DNA of 64,000 nt, taken from Falsirhodobacter flavus. GTDB lineage: Bacteria; Pseudomonadota; Alphaproteobacteria; Rhodobacterales; Rhodobacteraceae. Positions 20,479 to 28,794 of the stretch are shown piece by piece. The first letter of the stretch is position 1, and each line of letters starts with the position of its first letter. Both the position numbers and the translations under genes were made by a program. The notes under the pieces are model-generated. The model was not told the origin of the DNA. It made no database searches and was given only the letters and a program-made list of their open reading frames with translations. The stretch lies in NCBI GenBank assembly GCA_029846755.1, contig JARWBI010000005.1, positions 62,001-126,000 of the forward strand, given 5' to 3'.

Positions 20479-20506
20479 TATCTAGGGTTGGAAGCCGGGA
20501 GGTCAA
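20479..20506 (-). promoter_or_regulatory. promoter of the YqaE-like gene
   Basis: Reading the minus strand, TTGACC (20506-20501), a 16-base spacer and TAGATA (20484-20479) form a good sigma70-type promoter. Six bases separate the -10 element from the A of the start codon at 20472, the normal distance to +1. Confidence 0.6.
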
Positions 20507-20647
20507 GGTTTTCAGGAGCTTGGCTGGCTGCCGATCTGGGGCGCTGGCACGGGGCTGGCTGCCGGGATGGGTCGCTTGCTGCTTGAGAGGATGTATAGCC
20601 CGAGCGGGAGCCGCGACAAATTGGACAGAAGCGCCCGACAGAAAGAG

Positions 20648-21406
20648 TCAGTGACCGATGCGCGACAGGAAATCGCCGATCAGCGCGGCCAGCGCGCCCG
20701 GCTGTTCAAGGCAGGGCAGGTGACCTGCACGCATCAGCCGGAACTCGGCGCCGAGGATCAGGTCTGCCGTCTCGCGCACCAGATCGGGGGGAACGGCGCC
20801 GTCCCCTGTGCCCGCGATCACCAGTGTCGGCAGGGTTAGTGTGGCGGTGGTGGTATAGAAATCGGTGCCAGCCATTGCCGCCATGACGCCCGCATATCCG
20901 GCAGGGTCGGTGCGGCGCAGCAACGTTCGGGCGGCGTTCGCCGCATCGCTTTCGCGGGCGGAACGAGAGAACCAGCGGTCGATCAATGGTTCGACCAGCG
21001 GGTCCATCGCGGTCGCCTCCTCCTGCGCGGTCTGCCACGCGGCGGGGGCGGGGATGCGCGCGGCGGTATTGGCCAGCACCAGCCCGCGCACGAGGTCGAG
21101 CCGCTTCACCGCCAGCCCCTGCGCGATCAGCCCGCCGATGCCGATGCCGACGACGACCGCATCGCGAACCGAAAGCGCATCCATCAACGCCTCGGCATCG
21201 CGGATCAGCGCGCCCATGGCATAGGGCGGGGCCGGGCAGGCGGACAGGCCGTGGCCGCGCATGTCGGGACGGATGATGCGTCCGGGCAGCGGCACCGCAT
21301 CCCAGGCATGCAGCGACAGGCCTTCGGGATGCAGAAGGACCACGGGCACACCATGCCCGGATTCGGCATAGTTCAAGGCTATGTCGCGCAGGGGTAGAAG
21401 CGGCAT
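20648..21406 (-). CDS. alpha/beta hydrolase-fold protein with a missing nucleophile serine
   Basis: 252 residues of the enol-lactonase/haloperoxidase-like alpha/beta hydrolase group. The oxyanion region (PVVLLHPEGL), the PDMRGHGLS segment, the acidic residue (VIAGTGDGAVPP) and the catalytic His (RAGHLPCLEQP) are present. At the nucleophile elbow the sequence is GIGIGG, where family members have GxSxGG, so Gly89 replaces the serine (codon GGC at 21142-21140, one base from AGC). It may be inactive or have a non-hydrolytic role. The start overlaps the stop of the dehydratase gene by one base. Confidence 0.85.
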   Translation of the reverse strand: MPLLPLRDIALNYAESGHGVPVVLLHPEGLSLHAWDAVPLPGRIIRPDMRGHGLSACPAPPYAMGALIRDAEALMDALSVRDAVVVGIGIGGLIAQGLAVKRLDLVRGLVLANTAARIPAPAAWQTAQEEATAMDPLVEPLIDRWFSRSARESDAANAARTLLRRTDPAGYAGVMAAMAGTDFYTTTATLTLPTLVIAGTGDGAVPPDLVRETADLILGAEFRLMRAGHLPCLEQPGALAALIGDFLSRIGH

Positions 21407-22368
21407 CAGGCCAGCCGAGCCAGTGCTTGGGCGAACACGGCAGGGTCCACGTTCCCGCCCGAGGCCACGCAGATGACCGTGTCGGCGTCACTCTCGGACT
21501 GGTGGGACAATGCGGCGGCAAGCGCGACCGCGCCGCCCGGCTCCAGCACGATCTTCAGCCGCAGGAAGGCCTGGGCGACGGCGTCCAGCGCTTCGTCATC
21601 CGTCACGACGATGCCGGGTCCGGCAAGGCGCGACAGGATGGGGAAGGTCAGCTCGCCCGGTTTCGGCGTCAGGATCGCATCGCAGATCGAGGTGCCGGGG
21701 GCGTTGCCCAGCCGGGTTCCTGCGACCAGCGAGCGGGCCATGTCGTCGAAGCCCGCCGGTTCCGCCGTCCGCACACGCAGGGCCGACCCTTCCAGCGCCA
21801 GCCCGATCCCCGAGGACAGCCCGCCCCCGCCGCAGCAGACGATCACATCGGCGGCCTTGACCCCGGCGGCCAGCGCCTGCTCCGCAATCTCCAGCCCTGC
21901 CGTGCCCTGGCCCGCGATCACCTGTGGATCGTCATAGGGGCGGATCAGCGTCAACCCGCGTTCGGCGGCGAGGGATTCGCCGATGGCCTCGCGGTCTTCG
22001 GTGGCGCGGTCATAAAGGATCACCTCGGCGCCCAATGCGCGCGTGTTGTCGATCTTCAGCTTCGGCGCATCGGCGGGCATGACGATCACCGCGCTGGTTC
22101 CGTGCCGCGCCGCCGCCAGTGCGACGCCCTGCGCATGATTGCCCGAGGAGATCGCTATGATGCCACGCGCCCGCGTTTCGGCGTCGAGCGCCGAGACGGC
22201 AGACCACGCACCCCGGAACTTGAACGATCCGGTGTGTTGCAGGCATTCGGCCTTCACCAGCACCCGCCGCCCCGCGATCCGGTCAAGGTCGGGCGAGGAG
22301 AGCAGGGGCGTGACGCGCGCGTGGCCGCGAAGGCGTCCGGCGGCGGCTTCGATCATCTGGATGTTCAT
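21406..22368 (-). CDS. fold-type II PLP-dependent threonine/serine dehydratase-like enzyme
   Basis: 320 residues. The PLP lysine lies in TGSFKFRGA, the substrate loop in SSGNHAQGVALAA, the phosphate-binding tetraglycine in CCGGGGLSSG, and the C-terminal CVASGGN closes the cofactor site. There is no ACT regulatory domain, so it is a catabolic-type threonine/serine dehydratase or serine/aspartate racemase-like enzyme rather than biosynthetic IlvA. It overlaps the upstream hydrolase gene by ATGA and the downstream one by one base, a tight three-gene unit. Confidence 0.88.
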   Translation of the reverse strand: MNIQMIEAAAGRLRGHARVTPLLSSPDLDRIAGRRVLVKAECLQHTGSFKFRGAWSAVSALDAETRARGIIAISSGNHAQGVALAAARHGTSAVIVMPADAPKLKIDNTRALGAEVILYDRATEDREAIGESLAAERGLTLIRPYDDPQVIAGQGTAGLEIAEQALAAGVKAADVIVCCGGGGLSSGIGLALEGSALRVRTAEPAGFDDMARSLVAGTRLGNAPGTSICDAILTPKPGELTFPILSRLAGPGIVVTDDEALDAVAQAFLRLKIVLEPGGAVALAAALSHQSESDADTVICVASGGNVDPAVFAQALARLA

Positions 22369-23195
22369 TTGCAGGCCTTCAGGAATTGGGCGATGGCGGC
22401 GATTGCGGGCGGCTCGTCGAGGAAGGGGATATGGGCGCGGTCCGGCACCTCGGCGAAGATCATGTCGGGGCGGCGGCGGCGCATTTCATCGGCGGTGGCG
22501 GGCGAGAGCAGGTCGGAGTTCGCCCCCCGGATCAGGGCAAGCGGCAGGCCTTGCGCTGCGTCGAACAAGGGCCAGGCGTCGAAGGGCGGGCCGTCCATCG
22601 CGGCGATGAAAGCATCGCGAAGGGCGGGGTCATAGGTAATGTGCAGGCCGTCGGGGGTCTGGCGATAATGCAGCCGCGCTTCGGCCAGCCAGCGTTCCGG
22701 GGGGACGTCTGCGAAGCCCGGCATCAGCGCGGGAAGGCGGGCTGCCAGTGCCTCATGCGTCTTGGCGGCGGGGTTGCGGCCAAGGTAGTCGAAGATGCGC
22801 GTGAGGCCGGTCCGCTCGATCGCCGGACCGACATCGTTGAGGCATAGGCCGATGAGGCGGTCCTTTGCCGTTGCGGCCAGCGCAAGCCCGATCAGCCCAC
22901 CGCGCGAGGTGCCGAGGATCGCGGTTTTCGCGATGCCCAGGTGATCCAAGAGGGCGATGGCGTCCCGCGCCTCCTGCGCGACGGTATAGGTGGCGGCACC
23001 CATGAAGGCGGACGCGCCGCGCCCCCGGCAATCCATGCGGATCAGGCGGCATGGGGGCAGGTGCGGCTTCAAGTAATCGAAATCCGCCATCGTCCGGGTC
23101 AGCCCGGCGAGGCAGAAGAGCGGGAGACCGTCGCCTTCGTCGCGGAAGGCGAGGCGGGCACCGTCGGGGGCTGCGAAGTGCTGAAGCGCTGTCAT
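22365..23195 (-). CDS. alpha/beta hydrolase
   Basis: 276 residues. The nucleophile elbow ILGTSRGGL has the serine, the acidic residue is likely in RGANSDLLSP and the His in DRAHIPFLDEP. The cap region is about residues 135-190. The start at 23195 (MTALQHFAAPDGARLAFRD) is chosen over a long upstream extension with arginine-rich, non-conserved content. It is the first gene of the three-gene minus-strand unit. The substrate cannot be told from sequence. Confidence 0.87.
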   Translation of the reverse strand: MTALQHFAAPDGARLAFRDEGDGLPLFCLAGLTRTMADFDYLKPHLPPCRLIRMDCRGRGASAFMGAATYTVAQEARDAIALLDHLGIAKTAILGTSRGGLIGLALAATAKDRLIGLCLNDVGPAIERTGLTRIFDYLGRNPAAKTHEALAARLPALMPGFADVPPERWLAEARLHYRQTPDGLHITYDPALRDAFIAAMDGPPFDAWPLFDAAQGLPLALIRGANSDLLSPATADEMRRRRPDMIFAEVPDRAHIPFLDEPPAIAAIAQFLKACK

Positions 23196-23247
23196 GCTGG
23201 GATTGTTGCCACGGTCGCGCCCAAAGGGGAAGGGGCGCGCTCCTCGA

Positions 23248-23343
23248 CCCCTCCACAAGGGAGGGCCCTCGTCGCGCGCGGACGCATGCGCGTCCGGCCC
23301 TTCACGCTGGCGGCGGCGTTGCGCCGGGGCATCGCCCCGGCGC
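23248..23343. repeat. cluster of GC-rich inverted repeats between divergent genes
   Basis: Three perfect or near-perfect hairpins lie in about 95 bases: CCCTCC/GGAGGG (23249-23265), CGGACGC/GCGTCCG around ATGC (23279-23296) and GCGCCGGGGC/GCCCCGGCGC around ATC (23321-23343). The region is the divergent upstream zone of the hydrolase operon and the ABC exporter, about 277 bases in all, with no convincing gene. Confidence 0.6.
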
Positions 23344-23472
23344 CCGGCCCAACGTCGAGAAGGTGCGCGCAGCGCATCGACGAGTGGCGGGAGCGCCCCC
23401 GCGACCATTGCACGGCTTGCCCCGGAGGCGCGCAGGCCCTAAACCCCGATGCGCATTCGATGGGGGACCGCG

Positions 23473-25248
23473 ATGACCGATACGAGCCAGGCTGAACGCG
23501 CGTCCTCGCGCAGGGTTGGGGCGTTGCGCGCCCTGTCGCCGTTCCTCGCGCCCTACCGGATGCTGATGCTTGGGGCCTTTGCCGCGCTGGTTCTGACCGC
23601 ATCGGTCAGCCTGATCCTGCCCATCGCGGTGCGGCGGGTGGTGGACGGGTTCACCACTGATACGGCGGAACTGCTGGATCAGTATTTCGCGGCCTTCCTC
23701 GCCATCGCCGTGCTGCTCGCCATGGGGACCGGGCTCCGCTACTACCTCGTGACCCGGCTGGGCGAGCGTGTGATCGCCGACATCCGCCGCGCCGTTTTCG
23801 ACCGCGTGACCGCCATGAGCCCCGGCTGGTTCGAGCGCATCATGACCGGCGAGGTTCTGTCGCGCCTGACTACCGACACGACGCTGATCCTGTCGGTGAT
23901 CGGCTCCTCGGTTTCCATCGCGTTGCGGAACCTTCTGATGTTGATCGGCGGGCTGGTGATGCTGTTCGTCACCTCGGCCAAGCTGACGGGTCTGGTGCTT
24001 CTGCTGGTCCCTGCGGTCGTGGTGCCGATCGTCGTGCTGGGCCGCCGCCTGCGCAAACTGAGCCGCGCGAACCAGGACTGGATCGCGCAATCCTCGGGCA
24101 ACGCGTCGGAGGCGCTTTTGTCGGTCGCGACGGTGCAGGCCTTCACGCAGGAAGGCGCGGTGCGCGGGCGCTTCGGCGATCTGACCGAGAAATCCTATGA
24201 CGCCGCGAAACAGCGGATCACCACGCGGGCGCTGATGACGGTGATCGTGATCTTCCTTGTCTTCGCTGGCGTGGTTGGCGTCCTTTGGGTCGGCGCGCGG
24301 GACGTGCGTGCGGGCGGGATGACCACCGGGGAATTGGTGCAGTTCGTGATCTATGCCGTGATGGTATCGGGTGCCGTCGGCGCGCTGTCGGAGATCTGGG
24401 GTGAATTGCAGCGGGCGGCGGGGGCGACCGAGCGGTTGACCGAGTTGCTGGCGGCCGAGGACCCGGTGCAGGACCCCGCCGTGCCGCAGGCGCTTCCGCG
24501 TCCGGCGCGGGGCGAGATCGTTTTCGACAACGTGCGCTTCCACTATCCCGCGCGGCCCGGACAATCGGCGCTGGACGGCGTGACGCTGCGCATCGCGCCG
24601 GGCGAGACGGTGGCTCTGGTCGGCCCCTCGGGTGCGGGCAAGACGACGATCCTGCAACTTTTGCTGCGCTTCTATGATCCGCAATCGGGCACGGTCAGCA
24701 TCGACGGGGTGGACCTGCCGACCATGGCGCGGGCCGATTTCCGGCGCGAGATCGCGCTGGTGCCGCAGGACCCGGTGATCTTCGCCGCCAGCGCGCGCGA
24801 GAACATCCGCTTCGGCCGTCCCGATGCGACGGATGCCGAGGTCGAGGAGGCCGCTCGCGCTGCCGCCGCGCATGACTTCCTGACCGCGCTGCCCGAAGGC
24901 TATGACACCTATGTGGGCGAGCGGGGCGTGATGCTGTCGGGCGGGCAGAAGCAGCGCGTGGCCCTGGCACGGGCGATCCTGCGCGATGCGAAGGTCCTGC
25001 TCCTGGACGAGGCGACCTCGGCGCTGGATGCGGAATCGGAGCTGGCGGTGCAGCGGGCGGTGGATAGGCTGGCGGAGGGGCGCACCACTCTGGTCGTCGC
25101 GCATCGGCTGGCGACGGTGAAGAAGGCCGACCGGATCGTGGTATTCGACCATGGGCGTATCGTGGCGGAAGGCACGCATGACAGTCTGGTCGCCGAGGGC
25201 GGGCTTTATGCGCGGCTGGCGCAGCTTCAGTTCACTGCGGCGGCGTGA
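23473..25248 (+). CDS. ABC transporter, fused permease/ATP-binding exporter (MsbA-like)
   Basis: 591 residues. The first 320 or so residues hold six membrane helices of a type I exporter domain. The nucleotide-binding domain follows with Walker A VGPSGAGKTT, the Q-loop in ALVPQDPVIFAAS, signature LSGGQKQR, Walker B VLLLDEATSALD and the H-loop in VAHRLATV. It probably works as a homodimer exporting a lipid or drug-like compound. The start is set at ATG 23473, after GGGGGA. An acyl-CoA synthetase follows 69 bases downstream on the same strand. Confidence 0.92.
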   Translation: MTDTSQAERASSRRVGALRALSPFLAPYRMLMLGAFAALVLTASVSLILPIAVRRVVDGFTTDTAELLDQYFAAFLAIAVLLAMGTGLRYYLVTRLGERVIADIRRAVFDRVTAMSPGWFERIMTGEVLSRLTTDTTLILSVIGSSVSIALRNLLMLIGGLVMLFVTSAKLTGLVLLLVPAVVVPIVVLGRRLRKLSRANQDWIAQSSGNASEALLSVATVQAFTQEGAVRGRFGDLTEKSYDAAKQRITTRALMTVIVIFLVFAGVVGVLWVGARDVRAGGMTTGELVQFVIYAVMVSGAVGALSEIWGELQRAAGATERLTELLAAEDPVQDPAVPQALPRPARGEIVFDNVRFHYPARPGQSALDGVTLRIAPGETVALVGPSGAGKTTILQLLLRFYDPQSGTVSIDGVDLPTMARADFRREIALVPQDPVIFAASARENIRFGRPDATDAEVEEAARAAAAHDFLTALPEGYDTYVGERGVMLSGGQKQRVALARAILRDAKVLLLDEATSALDAESELAVQRAVDRLAEGRTTLVVAHRLATVKKADRIVVFDHGRIVAEGTHDSLVAEGGLYARLAQLQFTAAA

Positions 25249-25317
25249 CGCCACGCCACGCCTTGCAATGATTGGCGAAAACGTCATCCTCGACCCCGGG
25301 GAACGGAGAGGATCGAC

Positions 25318-27207
25318 ATGACGGGTTTCGCATCGCGAGCGGATCTGGAGGCCATCGAGGCCGAGGCTGCGTGGAAGGACCGCGATGTCGCGCGGACCAT
25401 GCACGAATTTCTGGACCGGGCGCGAAAGGCGCATGGCGCGCGGCCCGCGATCACCTATCGCTTGTTCTCGGACCCGAAGACGCCGGCCGAGACGCTGACA
25501 TGGGACCAGCTTCACGCGCAGGTCTGCCAGGCCGCGAACCTCTTCCGCAGCCTTGGGGTGGGGCGGCAGGACGTCGTGGCCTTCGTGCTGCCCAATGCGC
25601 TGGAGACGGCCGTGACCTTGCTGGGCGGCGCGGTGGCGGGGATCGTGAACCCGATCAACCCGTTGCTGGAGCCGGGGCAGATCGCGGCGATCCTGCGCGA
25701 GACGAAGGCCAAGGTCGTCGTGACGCTGAAGTCCTTTCCGAAATCCGACGTGGCGCAGAAGGTGAGCGCGGCATTGGCCGAGGCACCGGGCGTGACGGCG
25801 GTGATCGAGGTGGACCTGCTGCGATACCTTGCCCCGCCGAAACGCTGGATCGTGCCGTTCCTGCGTCCGAAGAACCCGGCGATCCACGGCGCAAAGGTGC
25901 TGGATTTCGCGAAGGCGCTGGCCGCGCAGCCGGGTGCGCTGACCTTCGACGATCCGCCAGAGGATCGCGTGGCGGCCTATTTCCACACCGGCGGGACGAC
26001 GGGGATGCCCAAGGTCGCGCAGCACAAGGTGTCTGGCATGGTCTATAACGGCTGGATCGGGCAGCGGCTGCTGTTCCGGCCGGACGACGTGGTCATGTGC
26101 CCGCTGCCGCTGTTCCATGTCTTTGCCGTCTATCCCATCCTGATGTCGATGATCGCATCGGGGGCGCAGATCGTGCTGCCGACGCCTGCGGGCTATCGCG
26201 GGGACGGGGTTTTCGACAACCTGTGGAAACTGATCGAGAAGCATCGGGTGACCTATCTGGTGACGGTGCCGACGGCACTGGCGGCGCTGATGCAGCGCAA
26301 GATCGACGCGAATGTGTCCTCCCTGCGTTCGGCGTTTTCGGGGTCCGCGCCGCTGCCGGTGGAACTGTTCAATCGGTTCGAGAAGGCGACGGGGGTGCAG
26401 GTCATCGAAGGCTATGGCCTGACGGAATGCACCTGCCTCGTGTCGGTGAACCCGCCGGGGGGCGCGAAGAAGATCGGGTCGGTCGGGCTGCCGTTCCCGC
26501 ATACCGAGGTGCGCATCCTGAACGGAGAGCGCGAATGCGGTGTGGACGAGGTGGGCGAGATCTGCGTGTCGAACCCCGGCGTTTTCGAGGGGTCGACCTA
26601 TACGGAGCTTGACAAGAACCGGGGGCTGTTCTCGGGTCGGTTCCTGCATACCGGGGATCTGGGGCGGATCGATGCGGACGGGTATCTGTTCATCACCGGG
26701 CGGGCGAAGGACCTTATCATCCGGGGCGGGCATAACATCGACCCGGCGCAGATCGAGGCGGCGCTGATGGCGCATCCTTCGGTGGCGTTCGTGGGGGCAA
26801 TCGGGCAACCTGACGCCCATGCGGGGGAATTGCCCTGCGCATATGTCGAATTGGTGGCGGGGGCCGATGTCGGGACGACGGAACTGGTCGATTTCGCTCG
26901 TGCGCGGATTTCCGAACGGGCAGCGGTGCCGAAACATGTCGAGGTGATGACGGCGCTGCCGAAGACGGCGGTGGGCAAGGTGTTCAAGCCTGATTTGCGG
27001 CGGATGGCGATCAGGCGAATCTATGATGCAGCGCTGGCGGAAGCCGGGCTGGAGAGCCGCGTCGTCGAGGTGGTCGAGGACAAGAAGTTGGGGCTCGTTG
27101 CGATGCTGGCGCCGGGGGCGGACCCCGGGCGCGTCCAGGAGGCGCTGGGCTGTTTCACGCGGCCCTGGGACTGGGCGGGGGAAGCGAAAGGCTCTGCGTC
27201 CCCATAG
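25318..27207 (+). CDS. acyl-CoA synthetase (AMP-forming)
   Basis: 629 residues of the ANL superfamily. The P-loop HTGGTTGMPK, the EGYGLTECTC motif A5, the HTGDLGRIDADGY hinge region, GRAKDLIIRGG and the catalytic lysine near TAVGKVFKPDLR are all present. It should activate a fatty or aromatic acid to its CoA thioester through an acyl-AMP. The C-terminus is longer than usual and ends in an Ala/Gly/Trp-rich tail. SD GGAGAGG precedes the ATG. The stop codon lies inside a large inverted repeat. Confidence 0.9.
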   Translation: MTGFASRADLEAIEAEAAWKDRDVARTMHEFLDRARKAHGARPAITYRLFSDPKTPAETLTWDQLHAQVCQAANLFRSLGVGRQDVVAFVLPNALETAVTLLGGAVAGIVNPINPLLEPGQIAAILRETKAKVVVTLKSFPKSDVAQKVSAALAEAPGVTAVIEVDLLRYLAPPKRWIVPFLRPKNPAIHGAKVLDFAKALAAQPGALTFDDPPEDRVAAYFHTGGTTGMPKVAQHKVSGMVYNGWIGQRLLFRPDDVVMCPLPLFHVFAVYPILMSMIASGAQIVLPTPAGYRGDGVFDNLWKLIEKHRVTYLVTVPTALAALMQRKIDANVSSLRSAFSGSAPLPVELFNRFEKATGVQVIEGYGLTECTCLVSVNPPGGAKKIGSVGLPFPHTEVRILNGERECGVDEVGEICVSNPGVFEGSTYTELDKNRGLFSGRFLHTGDLGRIDADGYLFITGRAKDLIIRGGHNIDPAQIEAALMAHPSVAFVGAIGQPDAHAGELPCAYVELVAGADVGTTELVDFARARISERAAVPKHVEVMTALPKTAVGKVFKPDLRRMAIRRIYDAALAEAGLESRVVEVVEDKKLGLVAMLAPGADPGRVQEALGCFTRPWDWAGEAKGSASP

Positions 27208-27226
27208 GGGACACTCGCCTTTCGCT
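27183..27226. terminator. nested inverted repeat between convergent genes
   Basis: AGCGAAAGGC (27183-27192) pairs perfectly with GCCTTTCGCT (27217-27226), and inside it GTCCCC/GGGGAC pairs around ATA (27198-27212). The structure spans the stop codon of the acyl-CoA synthetase and lies 12 bases before the tldD stop on the other strand. It has no long T-tract but is the only candidate end for both transcripts. Confidence 0.55.
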
Positions 27227-27237
27227 GCTGCCGCGGT

Positions 27238-28659
27238 CTAGGTCGCCGAGCCGCCCACGGTGAGGCCGCCGATCATCAGGGTGGGCTGGCCGACGCCCAC
27301 GGGCACCCACTGGCCCGATTTGCCGCAGTTGCCGATGCCCGGGTCCAGTGCCATGTCGTTGCCGATGGCCCGGATCTGCTGCATCGCGGTGGCCCCGTCG
27401 CCGATCAGGGTCGCGCCCTTGATCGCCTCGCCCACGACGCCATTCCTGACGCGATAGGCTTCGGTGCAGGAGAAGACGAACTTGCCGTTGGTGATGTCGA
27501 CCTGTCCGCCGCCGAAGCCGACGGCATAGATGCCGTCCTTCAGGCTGGCGAGGATGCCCGCCGGATCGTCCTTGCCGCCCAGCATGTAGGTGTTGGTCAT
27601 GCGCGGCATGGGGATATGGGCATAGCTTTCGCGCCGTCCGTTGCCGGTGGGCTGAACCCCCATCAGGCGGGCGTTCTGGCGATCCTGCATGTAGCCGGTA
27701 AGGATGCCGTCCTCGATCAGCGTGTTGCGGGCCGAGGGGGTGCCTTCGTCGTCGATGGAGATGGAGCCGCGGCGGTCCGGCAGGGTGCCGTCGTCCAGCA
27801 CGGTGACGCCGGGGGCGGCGATGCGCTGGCCGACCAGCCCCGAGAAAGCCGAGGTGTTCTTGCGGTTGAAGTCGCCTTCGAGGCCGTGGCCCACCGCCTC
27901 GTGCAGCAGGATGCCGGGCCAGCCTGGGCCGAGGACCACGTCGAACGCGCCAGCGGGGGCGGGGACGGCGTCGAGGTTGACCAGAGCGATGCGCAGCGCC
28001 TCGCGCACAACGCCCTGCCAATGGGCGGGCTGCATCAGACGTTCAAGGCCGAAGCGCCCGCCGCCGCCGAAGCCGCCGGATTCGCGCCGCCCGTCCTTTT
28101 CCACGATGACCGAGACGTTGATGCGCGCCATCGGGCGGATGTCGGTCAGGCGCAGACCCTCGGGGCGCAGGATCTCGATTTCCTGAAAGCTGGCGGAGAT
28201 GGTGGCGGAGACCTGCACGACCTTGGGGTCGAGCGCGCGGGCGAAGGCGTCGATCTCGCGCAGCGTGTCGATCTTCACCGCGAAGGTGGCGTCAGCCATC
28301 GGGTCGGCATCGGTATAGAGGTGCAGGTTCGTGCCTTTGGGGGGCAAAGCGAGCGTGCCGCCGCCATCGACGACGGCAAGGCGGGCGGTTTCAAGGGCGC
28401 GGCGCAGGGCGGATTCGGAAATCTCGGTCGAATGGGCATAGCCTGCGACCTCTCCGCGCACGGCGCGCAGGCCGAAGCCCTCGGAGGCGTCGTAGCTGGC
28501 GGTCTTGATCCGGCCATCGTCCAGAACCAGCGCTTCGGAGCGGCGGCGTTCCAGGAAAAGCTCGCCGTCATCGGCGCCATGCGTCGCCTCGCGCAGGATC
28601 GCAAGGGCGCGCGCCTCGTCCAGCAGAGTGTCGAAGGGACGGAAGGGAGCATCGGTCAT
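27238..28659 (-). CDS. tldD: metalloprotease TldD
   Basis: 473 residues. TldD with its partner TldE (PmbA) forms a zinc protease that processes small modified peptides and antitoxins. The metal site HEAVGHGLEGD is present, with the N-terminal domain (DDGRIKTASYDASEGFGLR region) and the C-terminal GIGNCGKSGQWVPVGVGQP segment. The start at 28659 gives the normal length. tldE/pmbA is not in the window. The gene is divergent from coxB. Confidence 0.95.
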   Translation of the reverse strand: MTDAPFRPFDTLLDEARALAILREATHGADDGELFLERRRSEALVLDDGRIKTASYDASEGFGLRAVRGEVAGYAHSTEISESALRRALETARLAVVDGGGTLALPPKGTNLHLYTDADPMADATFAVKIDTLREIDAFARALDPKVVQVSATISASFQEIEILRPEGLRLTDIRPMARINVSVIVEKDGRRESGGFGGGGRFGLERLMQPAHWQGVVREALRIALVNLDAVPAPAGAFDVVLGPGWPGILLHEAVGHGLEGDFNRKNTSAFSGLVGQRIAAPGVTVLDDGTLPDRRGSISIDDEGTPSARNTLIEDGILTGYMQDRQNARLMGVQPTGNGRRESYAHIPMPRMTNTYMLGGKDDPAGILASLKDGIYAVGFGGGQVDITNGKFVFSCTEAYRVRNGVVGEAIKGATLIGDGATAMQQIRAIGNDMALDPGIGNCGKSGQWVPVGVGQPTLMIGGLTVGGSAT

Positions 28660-28671
28660 GGGGCGCCTGCT

Positions 28672-28701
28672 TTGTTTTGCTTGTCGATTGTGCGGTAATA
28701 T
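28672..28701 (+). promoter_or_regulatory. candidate promoter of the cytochrome oxidase genes
   Basis: TTGTTT (28672-28677), an 18-base spacer and TAATAT (28696-28701) resemble a sigma70 promoter in the otherwise GC-rich tldD/coxB divergent region. The predicted leader before coxB is about 85 bases. Confidence 0.45.
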
Positions 28702-28794
28702 GGTTTTCACGGAAAAGGGAAACAACGGGATTCTGCCCGATATCGCGGGTGGGAGGAGAACGCGGCACAAAAAGCCGCGATACGGGAACGGGAT

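Noticed and set aside
23302-26937. A very long open frame (over 1200 codons) on the minus strand
   Set aside because: It is a mirror of the ABC exporter and acyl-CoA synthetase genes. Its composition (Arg/His/Gln-rich) is typical of antisense frames in GC-rich DNA and no domain is visible.
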